The notes beneath the pieces are model-generated. The model was not told where the DNA came from, did not search any database, and saw nothing but the letters and a program-made list of their open reading frames with translations. Shown one piece after another: positions 27,319-35,498 of a stretch of 55,190 bases of DNA; positions within the stretch are counted from its first letter, which is position 1, and each line of letters starts with the position of its first letter. Source of the DNA: Hondaea fermentalgiana (lineage: Eukaryota > Sar > Bigyra > Thraustochytrida > Thraustochytriidae); NCBI GenBank assembly GCA_014084085.1, contig NPFB01000012.1, positions 286,891 to 342,080 on the forward strand. The letters run 5' to 3'. Position numbers and translations under genes: made by a program.

Positions 27319-29262
27319 CGCTTCGCTGCGCGCGTCTGCTTGCCTGCTTGCTTCCTTGCTTGCTTGCTTGAGTGCTTGCTCGTTCTGTGCTGCTCCGAAG
27401 CGTCCCTGGAGATTGTGGTCTGTCTTGCTGCTCGCACGCTCCTTCGCACGCATTTCTTTCCTTTTTTCCGGTGCTTCTGCTTGCGCCCGAGCGTCGCCCG
27501 TATTCCCGACTTGCGCCGCTATTCCGTACTTGCGCGCGCCCATTATCCACTTGCGCGCTTGTGCCCCCCACTTGCCGGCCGTCTCCACTCCGCGCAGGCC
27601 CGGCCCTCCCACGCCGGACCCAGTGGCAGACAGCATTTTTTTTTACAATCATCGACACCAGGTCCTGTGCAGTCGTCGCTGCCACGCGGGGGGCGAACGA
27701 GTTCAGCGCGGCCAGGGGCGGAACTTCGCCGCGCGTTCCCCGTGTTCGTCCCCGCAGCCGTGCGCGCTGTGGGTCGCGTGGGCGGCAAGTGGTTTATGGC
27801 GGCGGCCGCAAGTGTGGAATCGGGCACCCAGACACGAGCATTCCGTAAATAAAAAGTGGCCGTCGCCGCGGGGCAGAGGAAACAAAGGAAAAGGAGAGGG
27901 AAGGGAGAAAGGAAAGGAGAAAATAAAGCGAAATAAGAAGCAAAGGAAGAGGTCGAGCGTCGCCCGCCCTTCATGATGCTTCCTCGGCGACTCCTGCTCT
28001 GCTCTGCTGTGCTCTGCTGTGCTCTGCTCTGCTCTTCTGCTCCTCTGCAGCAGTCAGCTGCCGAAGTTCTGCGTGTGCCGCCGCGGTCCAAGAAGCTCCG
28101 CCTCGTCACGGCGCGGTGAGTGAGCGAGCTGTGCTGGCGCGGCGCGGAGAGCGGAGGTGAGGAGCCAGCTGCTCTGCGTTGACAAGGCGGTGAAGAAAGA
28201 AAGGCCTTCGCGCGCACGTATGCGACAGAGCGACTCACGGTGGGACGACGGCAAGGATGCGCATCGCACGGGCGGAACATTTCGAGCGCGTCGTGATGGG
28301 CGATGGATGATGAAGACGCAGCAGCAGAGCGACTGCAACAAGCACAAGCAGCAGCTGCAGCAGCCAGCAGCAGCAGCACAGACCCGGCCTCCGCGTCTTC
28401 CTGGCATATCTTTCTTTCCGGGGGAACGAGGAATCGGGGGGCGGAGGTTGAACTGCGAGGAGAAAGAGGGGGTCGAAGACCGGCGCAGCAGAAGCCAGAG
28501 AGAGGCGCGCACGCACACACATCTGGCCGGAGAAGCCCAGCCTGGCTGTTGCTGCATGCCGTGCCGTGCCGTGCCGTCTTGACTGTGAATCCCAGTCTCC
28601 CATCGATCAACTTCCACTCACTGTCAGCAGCAGTCAGTCAATCAATCCATCGATCCCACTGCCCATCCATCACTCGTCCATCCCGTCGTCCTTCTGCTCG
28701 CCCAGCCAGCCAGCTCGCCCGCCAGGCCGCTGCCTTCCAACCCATCCCGCCCAACAACTAGAGAGCCTCCCTCTCCTTGTGCGCCTCCAAGCTCCGAGTC
28801 CCTGCCTCTCCCGTCTTGCCCCGCCCGAGTCCTCCCTGGTCGCAGTCGCGGCGCGGCCTGCGTTTCCCAGCGTCTGTCTGTCTTTCTGTCTGTCTGTGCT
28901 GACAGTTTGTCTGCCTGCCTGTCTGCCTGCCTGCCTGTCTGCCTGTCTGTCTGTCTGTCTGCAGCTGAGTGTCTCTGCGGGGTCTGAGCCTCCCCTCCTC
29001 GCGCGAGCAGCCGCAGGCGCCTCGGCGGGGACGTGCGCGGCCCGTCCCCTCTGGGCGCCCCCTCCGGCCTCGCTGCCTCGCTCCTTCCTCGGGGCGCCGC
29101 TCGTGCCGCTCGCACGAGCAAGTCGCGCGGAGCTGGCGCGGCAGAACGGCAACGCGCGCAGCAGCAGCAGCAGCAGCGGGAGGAGAAGAGCGCGAGCGAG
29201 GAGGAGGCAGCAGCAGCAGCAGCAGCAGCAGCGGCGGCGGCGAAGACAGCGAAGGCGGCAGG
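27319..29262. promoter_or_regulatory. 1.9-kb divergent spacer, repeat-rich
   Basis: This is the region between the TauD-like gene (minus) and the deaminase gene (plus). It holds a GCTT-type repeat near 27340-27380 and CTGCTCTGCTGTG-type repeats at about 27985-28035. It also has CATC-like runs at about 28600-28685, a CTGT/CTGC tetranucleotide array at about 28875-28965, and CAG runs at about 29159-29233. Long open frames here are repeat-derived or antisense. I see no real gene; the last few hundred bases are probably the deaminase leader. Confidence 0.5.
28875..28965. repeat. GTCT/GCCT tetranucleotide microsatellite
   Basis: About 90 bases dominated by CTGT and CTGC units in mixed order, in the spacer upstream of the deaminase gene. 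Confidence 0.8.
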
Positions 29263-30480
29263 ATGACGTCGCAGGAGGCGCAGCAGCAGGAGGAGGTGGA
29301 CCGGGAGGAGCTCGCGCGGGACTGCTTCATGGAGGCGGCGGCGGCGTCGGCCATGGCGGGCGTGGCGCTCAAGCACGGAGGACCCTTCGGCGCCTGCGTG
29401 GTGCGCAACGGCGTGATCATCTCGTGCGCGCACAACACGGTGCTCAGCGACAGGGACCCGACCTGCCACGCGGAAATGAACGCCATCCGCGACGCCTGCA
29501 AGGCGCTCGACACGCACGACCTCAGCGACTGCGAACTCTTCACAACCTGCGAGCCCTGCCCCCAGTGCCTGGGCGCCATCCAGTGGAGCCGCCTCAAGAA
29601 AACCTACACCGGCGTCGACCGCTTCACCGCCGCAGAGTTCGGCTTCGACGACAAGGTCTTTTACGACGAAATCAGCGCCCAGTCGGGCCACTGGGCCGTC
29701 AAGCTCGGGCAGACCATGCCCAACGTCCAGCCCTCCATGCTCAACGTCTACTTTGGCGTCGAGATGGACCGCGTCAGCAAGCTTCTCGTTGACCTCGACC
29801 TCAACAAGACCTATCGCCGCCGTGTCGGCCACAAGGAACTCGGCTTCCACGACTCGGGCGAGCGCTTCGGCAAAGACATTATCGGCATCCGCGCGCGCGA
29901 GGGATCGGACGACGACGTCTCCCCGCCCCCTTCCGAGGACTCGTCAACCGCCTCGGCCGAGGAAAACTCCCCGCGCGATGGGGTCGACAACAAGGAGGCT
30001 TCAAAGTATTTTGACATTCTCGAGGATGCTCTTCGCGAGGCCGTGCGTAACGGCGAGAACAAGGAACGCGAGGTCTTCGCCTCGTGCGTCGTCAAAGATG
30101 GCCAGGTCATCTCCGTGGCTGTCAACCAGGTGCTCAAGCGCCGCGACTGCACCGCCACAAGCGAGGTCCTTGCTATCCGCAAGGCCACGCGCAAGCTCAA
30201 GACCCACGATCTCCACGGCTGCCAAATGTACTCCACCATGGAGCCCTGCCTCATGTCTCTTGGAGCCGTGCTCTGGAGCCGTATCGACAGCCTCTACTAT
30301 GGTCTCAGCCAACACGCCGCGGCCCGCCATGGATTTGAAGAGGGCCTACTCCACTACCGCGAGGTCTTCTCGCACCCGGACACCATGAAGGAGGTCATTA
30401 ACGTGGAGCCTGGCATTGCGTCCGAGGCCTGCAGCAACGTCTTCAAGCGCTGGCAAAAGGTCAACGGCATCATTTACTAA
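29263..30480 (+). CDS. Tandem guanine deaminase-like protein, second domain degenerate
   Basis: A 405-aa protein with two cytidine-deaminase-fold domains. Domain 1 (residues about 15-165) matches the small bacterial or plant GuaD-type guanine deaminase. The zinc/catalytic motif H69-A70-E71 and P-C99-P-Q-C102 are intact, and the GuaD hallmark AAEFGFDDKVFYDEI is present. Guanine deaminase converts guanine to xanthine. Domain 2 (about 255-400) keeps the fold pattern (VFASCVVKDGQVIS, EVLAIR, MEPCLMSLGAVLWSR, then AARHGFEEG). It has lost two of three zinc ligands: the HAE histidine is Thr299, Cys329 remains, and the second cysteine is Ser332. Glu301 is retained. Domain 2 is therefore probably structural or regulatory. 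A Ser/Asp/Glu-rich linker joins the domains. The start is the ATG at 29263; the upstream open frame is CAG-repeat leader. A 5-hydroxyisourate hydrolase gene lies nearby. Confidence 0.9.
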   Translation: MTSQEAQQQEEVDREELARDCFMEAAAASAMAGVALKHGGPFGACVVRNGVIISCAHNTVLSDRDPTCHAEMNAIRDACKALDTHDLSDCELFTTCEPCPQCLGAIQWSRLKKTYTGVDRFTAAEFGFDDKVFYDEISAQSGHWAVKLGQTMPNVQPSMLNVYFGVEMDRVSKLLVDLDLNKTYRRRVGHKELGFHDSGERFGKDIIGIRAREGSDDDVSPPPSEDSSTASAEENSPRDGVDNKEASKYFDILEDALREAVRNGENKEREVFASCVVKDGQVISVAVNQVLKRRDCTATSEVLAIRKATRKLKTHDLHGCQMYSTMEPCLMSLGAVLWSRIDSLYYGLSQHAAARHGFEEGLLHYREVFSHPDTMKEVINVEPGIASEACSNVFKRWQKVNGIIY

Positions 30481-31689
30481 ATAAAGTCGTCGAGGTCACC
30501 CGGGGTGCAAGGCTGCTTGGTTAGGGGGCCGACTGTTTGGTCCTCTTGTGCTTTGCTTCCAGGCCTCGGCAGTACGCGCTTCTCCGCGATGAGAAGTGCG
30601 CACATGTTTCTATAGCAAACTTCTGCGCGTGCAGACTTTTTCTTTGCGTCAGTGTGTCGGGGTGGCTTCGTATGCGAGCCGCGTCGACGGCACACGGATC
30701 GTGAGAAAGTCTCGCGTTCGACGGCGACATCAGTATTCAACATTTGGCTTGATCCACCTTTCCAGAACTGAAAAGGAATCAAGCCGAGCGACATGATTGA
30801 TGACACGCGAAGGTGTATGTGTGCGTGTCTTGTTAGGTCAAGAAATCGGGCAAGGGCGGCGCGAGCAAGGATAACAACCCGGGTAATGGAGGGAACGCCA
30901 CGTGAATCTGCGTGGGGTTCTCGATTCCGTCATCAACAATTTGGGAAGGAAAAGACAAAGAGGAAGAGGAGAAATTGCAGCAAGTCTGGGAGGACCAAGA
31001 TATGGAAGATACTGTTGAGCACCAGATCAACATCGATAACACACCGTATCGAGCTTCCGACTTGTTCATCTTCCCCCTGCGCTTTTTTCTTTTTTTCCTC
31101 CCCTAGGATGACAAGCCGACAAGGGCGGCCTAAAATTGCTTGCGTAACAACCCGCGATAGAATCCATTTCTTCTTTTGTGTTTTCATTTTTCATTATGGC
31201 CACCAAATAGCTTGTGCATGTGCTCTACGGACAGTACGAAGTCCATGTCATTTTGGCGGGCTTAGCGAAATGGCTGTGGATCCACTCGAAGCGTGTCCAC
31301 GAGAAGTTGATGATCATAAAAGCCGTATAGACTAAGCGCTAAGTTTTATTCTTGAACATATGTGTCATGTTGGACAGTAAGAGGGCAATCTTAAAAGAGT
31401 TCACGACGCTTCAAGCGAATTCGTATGAAACTTGGCCCTACAAATACAAACAAAAGAAATAAATGATAAACTGGTGATGATGAGAAATTGCTGCTAGTAC
31501 TGCTGCTACTGCTGCTGCTACTGCTACTGCTGGTGATGATGATAGTACGTCGCAAGCAACACCATGATACCCTTGAATGCCAAAAAAACACGACACGAAG
31601 ATTCCATGCGTCCAAAAGAACAAAAAGCCTCGTCCGCGCTGCTGAATGTGTAAGCCCCGATCATGCACCTTTATACGAGCATCGTGAAC
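30481..31689. other. 1.2-kb spacer between the two purine-catabolism genes
   Basis: Convergent 3' flanks. On the plus strand, 30840-30905 reads as a Lys/Gly-rich stretch (VKKSGKGGASKDNNPGNGG) just after a possible acceptor. 30912-31080 is open and acidic, but neither could be built into a gene. A CTG/CTA trinucleotide run lies at about 31498-31530. Confidence 0.4.
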
Positions 31690-32070
31690 TCAGGAGCCGC
31701 GGTAGGTCATTTGTCCAAAGGGGCTGATGAGCAGCGGAACGTGATAGTGGGACGCCGGATCAGCGATCTCAAAAACGATCTTTACATAGGGGTAAAAACA
31801 CTTGCGTCCCTGCTGCGCAAAGTACGCCGCTGTGTCAAAGTGCAACTCGTACACGCTGTCCTTCTCCGGAGCCTGCTCCGCGTTGAGCAGCGGCGCGTCG
31901 AGACGACCGTCTGCGTTCGTCGTCTGCGTCGCGATGGTCTCCCAGCGGAAGCTCCCATCCTCGTGCTCCCCAACCTTGCGAGACAGACGCAGTCCGAGCC
32001 CTGCCGCGGGCTGGCCCGTCGACGTGTCCAAGACGTGCGTCGTCACCGGGTTCGGGTTCGCGTGCGCCAT
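31690..32070 (-). CDS. 5-hydroxyisourate hydrolase (transthyretin-like)
   Basis: Hydrolyses 5-hydroxyisourate, the product of urate oxidase, to OHCU in the urate-to-allantoin pathway. From the ATG at 32070 the protein is 126 aa, the normal size. Family motifs are complete: VTTHVLDTSTGQPAAG at the N-terminus, the ERW/FRWETIATQTTNADGRL region, and the C-terminal YHVPLLISPFGQMTYRGS, whose YRGS end is diagnostic for HIU hydrolase rather than transthyretin. The frame stays open to an ATG at 32229, which would add 53 residues. That extension contains RITIPPTQS, close to but not matching a PTS2 peroxisomal signal, so the longer start cannot be excluded. It lies tail to tail with the guanine deaminase-like gene. 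Confidence 0.94.
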   Translation of the reverse strand: MAHANPNPVTTHVLDTSTGQPAAGLGLRLSRKVGEHEDGSFRWETIATQTTNADGRLDAPLLNAEQAPEKDSVYELHFDTAAYFAQQGRKCFYPYVKIVFEIADPASHYHVPLLISPFGQMTYRGS

Positions 32071-32593
32071 GATGATTGCCAACGTTGATGCTGCCCGCGC
32101 TGCTTGTGTCTCTCGAGTTTTGCTCTGCGTCGGTGGGATGGTGATGCGACCGGCCGCCGACGAGAAGTCTTCCACCCCGCGCAACCCATTTTCACCCTCG
32201 CTCATCTGTCCGTTGAGGACTGCTTTCATAGTCACTTTTTCTCGTGTTTCACTGTCATTGCTTCAATGGCCACAGGGCTTCGGCCAGCAAGCTGGGCTCG
32301 AAATCTCTCTTCTCCTCTCTGGCTTGGCTGGGCTTGTTCTTGATTGTTTTGCCGGTGGATTGGGATCATCATTGCCTTCTTCCCCATTCGCTGTCTGGGA
32401 GTGGCTGACTCTCGAAAGCCTTCGCAAAGCACAGCGAAGCACAAGCACGTTAGAAAAAAGACGAGAGCTTGCCTGTGTTCTCCCAAAAGACTCCGTCTCT
32501 GCTCTCAAAGAAACGACACGTATTTCTCAGGACCAAGCCGCGAAGATATTTTCCATACGTGCCTTGGACGTCGTTCCACTAGCTCGTACGCAA
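32071..32593. promoter_or_regulatory. Divergent spacer, HIU hydrolase and secreted protein
   Basis: These 523 bases separate two divergent genes and should hold both promoters. Part of it may encode an N-terminal extension of the hydrolase (up to 32229). No clear TATA element was found. Confidence 0.35.
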
Positions 32594-33187
32594 ATGACAA
32601 AGTCCACTGTGTGCACAAAGTATATGATTCCTCTTGCGCGGCTCCTGCTGCTCGTAGCTCTTGCTCTTTCGGCCGCTGCAGGCGACGCAGCCATCAGTTG
32701 GAGTGCTTTCACAGTCCCTGCATGCACTTCCACCTCCTCCGTGCACACGATCGACTTTTGTGCAGCGCATGTATCGCAAATAGGGCATGAATTTCTCGTA
32801 GCAGATGGTGCAACGCTAGATGCACAAGCAGCTTCGCTGTCTTTGCTTGATACTCAGGCACGCGGTCGCTTCGAAGCCTTTTCCAAGGTGCTCGAAACGT
32901 ACGCATGTCCATCAATAGCCTCGGCAGAAAAGTCTACAAATTGCACAGAAGCTTGTGCAGCGGCATACAAGGCATGGTTGTGCACCTTACATTTTGTTCC
33001 ATGCTCCGATAACCTCATTGCAGATTCCTGTGACGCGATAGGCTGCAATCTCTTATTACAAACCTCCAAGGTCTGTCCCGAGACGTGCCATGCCGTATTG
33101 CGAGCGTGCCCATACATCATCGACTTTGCGTGTCCAACCCCCTCAGAATCGTACAACGCAGTCTACGCAGATTCAGCCTGCCCATAA
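32594..33187 (+). CDS. Secreted cysteine-rich protein, possibly Frizzled-like CRD
   Basis: A 197-aa product from the ATG at 32594 (a second ATG lies 10 codons in). A strong hydrophobic leader, ARLLLLVALALSAAAGDA, marks it as secreted or endomembrane. The mature chain has about 13 cysteines. The C-terminal arrangement (CTEACAAAYKAWLC, VPCSDN, SCDAIGC, VCPETCHAVLRACPY, FACP) recalls Frizzled/Mid1-type cysteine-rich domains, where a C-x3-C-x5-6-C pattern closes the fold. That assignment is by eye and tentative. No membrane anchor follows, so it is probably soluble. Function is unknown. Confidence 0.65.
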   Translation: MTKSTVCTKYMIPLARLLLLVALALSAAAGDAAISWSAFTVPACTSTSSVHTIDFCAAHVSQIGHEFLVADGATLDAQAASLSLLDTQARGRFEAFSKVLETYACPSIASAEKSTNCTEACAAAYKAWLCTLHFVPCSDNLIADSCDAIGCNLLLQTSKVCPETCHAVLRACPYIIDFACPTPSESYNAVYADSACP

Positions 33188-33257
33188 TGTTGAAGCGAGA
33201 CACCCATGCACTTTATCTCTTCCTTTCTCTCGCCCTCTTTCTCTTTTGATATGAAGA

Positions 33258-34598
33258 TCAGCGGACCCGAGCGGCAACTCTTGCTTGCCGCTTAGCCCCA
33301 AGCTGAGAAAGTTCGGCTTGCATATCTAGCATGGAGATAGCCGCTTGAAGCAGCTGGTAAATACGATGATGCCCATGCAACGCGCATGCCATGTGCAATG
33401 CGGTCTGGCCAGCATTGTTCTCAAGTTCTGGGTCAGCCCCTTTGCGCACAAGCCATTCAACGAGCGCGACCTGTTCTGTCTGCACAGCAAGATGCAAAGC
33501 AGAGTTTCCGTCCTTGTCTTGGGCGTCGAGATCAAATTCCTGGGCAGTCTGCGCAGCGGACATGTAGAGAAGGTCAGCTTTGTGGACTTGGCGATCTTCG
33601 GCCTCAAACTCTGCTGCAGCAAGCGCCTGCAACGCCGTACGACCCAAATGGTCACGCTCCGAAAGTTTCAAGCTCTGAAGCGTTCGGAGCAGTGCCTTGT
33701 CGCTCTTGCGAATGCCATCGAGGTCTAAAAGAGCGTACTGGGCGATCGGGAGATGGTCTGCGTCTGGGGTTGGCCGGTCGCCACGACGTTCCCATGCACC
33801 TCGTTTCGAACACCTCGCGTCATTGCACTGGCCATAGTGCACATGTGCTTTGCGACGACAAGCATGGCCGTAGCCATACGAGCTCAAGGGGACACGAAGT
33901 CGATATCGGGCCCCTTCCCGTTGACACGCAAGCTCAATCTTCGCCTTGCTCGACGTGTTGTCCGGCGGACCAACGATTGCTGTTCGCTCGTCGCGCATAG
34001 CCGGCACCCCATATTCGCCAGGCCCGGGAACATCTGCCGATTCGCGGACTGCAGGGTCTTCAGGAATGCGCGCCTCACCAAGACGCAGCGTGCATCGCGC
34101 ACTTTGATGACGCAAGAGCGCATCTTCGTGGCCACTTCCGTACGCAGATGCGCCGCTGTGGAGGACGCTTTCACTTTCCTGCCAACGAGGCGCGCCGGAA
34201 AAAGTACCACCTTGTACCATTTTTTGACTGTGCGATGGGGATCCATACTCGCCCGGGCCTGGGCCTTCCATTTGGAGACTTGCGGCCTCTTGTACAATCG
34301 TCTTTCGTCGCGCTTGACTCATTGTCCCGCCTCGAACACGAAGCGAGGTGTCTCGTTTCTGACAAAAATGAGGCGCTGCGGCGCTCGCGGGGGCCACGTG
34401 CGGCGGCAATCGGGGGGCTTGCGAGAAAGAACATCCTTTCGCGTTTGCACTTGTACGAATCGGCTTGGTAAAAGCTGCTCGAGATTTACGAAGAGACTTT
34501 TTCGTTGCTGCTTCAGTTCTGCTCGCAACAATTGAGGAGGAGGAGGGGCCCACAGACGCCTGCCAGCGTTTCCAGTACGCGAGGTCGTACTCAGGCAT
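33258..34598 (-). CDS. Sperm-tail PG-rich repeat plus ankyrin protein
   Basis: A 446-aa protein starting at the ATG at 34598 (MPEYDLAYW). The N-terminal half carries two STPGR-type motifs, PGPGEYG at about residues 113-119 and 191-197, each followed by a basic/aromatic stretch. Such repeats occur in axonemal and ciliary microtubule-associated proteins. The C-terminal 130 residues form about three ankyrin repeats: RTALQALAAAEF, NSALHLAVQTEQVALVEWLV and QTALHMACALHG. They are preceded by a helical segment. The combination suggests a flagellar microtubule scaffold, which is inference. An upstream exon is possible because the frame is open beyond 34598. The 3' end is 70 bases from the convergent secreted-protein gene. 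Confidence 0.8.
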   Translation of the reverse strand: MPEYDLAYWKRWQASVGPSSSSIVASRTEAATKKSLRKSRAAFTKPIRTSANAKGCSFSQAPRLPPHVAPASAAAPHFCQKRDTSLRVRGGTMSQARRKTIVQEAASLQMEGPGPGEYGSPSHSQKMVQGGTFSGAPRWQESESVLHSGASAYGSGHEDALLRHQSARCTLRLGEARIPEDPAVRESADVPGPGEYGVPAMRDERTAIVGPPDNTSSKAKIELACQREGARYRLRVPLSSYGYGHACRRKAHVHYGQCNDARCSKRGAWERRGDRPTPDADHLPIAQYALLDLDGIRKSDKALLRTLQSLKLSERDHLGRTALQALAAAEFEAEDRQVHKADLLYMSAAQTAQEFDLDAQDKDGNSALHLAVQTEQVALVEWLVRKGADPELENNAGQTALHMACALHGHHRIYQLLQAAISMLDMQAELSQLGAKRQARVAARVR

Positions 34599-35498
34599 CG
34601 TGCGTTTACGAAGAACTCTGTCATGCGCACGCGCGGATGCAGCCTTCTCTTGAGTCGCATCTGGCCGTCGTTTCCTCACTCACCTCAGCATTGGCTTCGC
34701 GTCGCCTCGCGCGCTCAAAGTTCTCGTACACACCAACAGCTGTCTAGCTTGTACATTGGGTGCACGTTCTCAGATTTCCGTTGGGCGACGTTATTTTTCG
34801 AGCCAATTTGATTTTAACTTTTTTTTTCCCCTGTGTTATCAGCAAGGCCTAGGCCTATTACCAGCCATTCTCAAGGGACGACTGCGTTATTTGCTGTCCA
34901 AGCAACGCGTCGGAAAGGAAGACGTGATCACGATGATGCCAAGAGGAAGGACCCCATTCGACTGTATGCTGACATATTTGCGGAAAGAGACGGTCTGTGT
35001 TTGAGAAGCAAAAAAAGCCGTGCCTCCCTCACTTCACCTCAAATCGCATCACATCTTCTACAGACGCGTCTTACTACGCGACCTGACTCTGGGACAGAGC
35101 TGTTTCTGCTTCTTGGTGGGAGGAAGCAAAAGCCCTGCCACGAAAAATTGCTTGGCTGGTCGCTCAAGTCTACTTGCGTGCTTGCGTGTGTGCCCGAGTT
35201 TTTCTTCTCCGTATAGCCAACTGGAACATTCAGTGCTCAACGTTAAAAAGAAAAGAAAAGGGAGAAAAGAAAGGGAGATCAGACGCCTCGAAAAAGCCAA
35301 TCGAAGGGAGATTGGCACCCGAGAAACGAAAGCGCGGCCGTCGAGTCTGCGCGACGCACGTCGTGGCGGCACCTCGGGGGACATCCGACGCACGCCGCCG
35401 AAAGACATTCATCAATTGTTCTCACTGTACCTGCGCAGAGCCAAGCGAACTCGCATGCAGACCTTGCGTCCTGCAGAGCAGAGCGAGGCGACTGCAGA
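34599..35498. other. Divergent spacer with coding-like stretch on plus strand
   Basis: Upstream of the TmcB-like gene, bases about 34846-35070 (plus) follow a strong pyrimidine tract and acceptor (TTTTTTTTTCCCCTGTGTTATCAG). They read as an open frame with plausible codons (HDDAKRKDPIRLYADIFAERDG). No start exon or onward splice was found. It may be an unrecognised exon, a small gene or chance. Confidence 0.35.

Noticed and set aside
27319..27636. 106-residue N-terminal extension of the TauD-like protein
   Set aside because: The sequence is GCTT-repeat derived and low complexity; the domain begins just after the ATG at 27318.
26149..27852. 567-codon open frame on the plus strand
   Set aside because: Antisense to the TauD-like dioxygenase plus repeat-rich leader; the dioxygenase has all catalytic motifs.
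28875..28965. Regularly repeated units that could suggest a CRISPR or structured array
   Set aside because: These are 4-base microsatellite units without spacers, in a eukaryotic genome.
28969..29262. 98-residue N-terminal extension of the deaminase
   Set aside because: Ser/Arg/Gly repeats from CAG and GCG tracts, and no ATG at 28969; the ATG at 29263 opens directly onto the domain.
28642..29850. 402-codon minus-strand frame
   Set aside because: Antisense to the deaminase and its CAG/CTGT-repeat leader; the translation is largely repeat-derived.
31802..32593. Long upstream extension of the secreted protein frame
   Set aside because: It runs antisense through the HIU hydrolase; the hydrophobic signal peptide marks the true start near 32594 or 32624.
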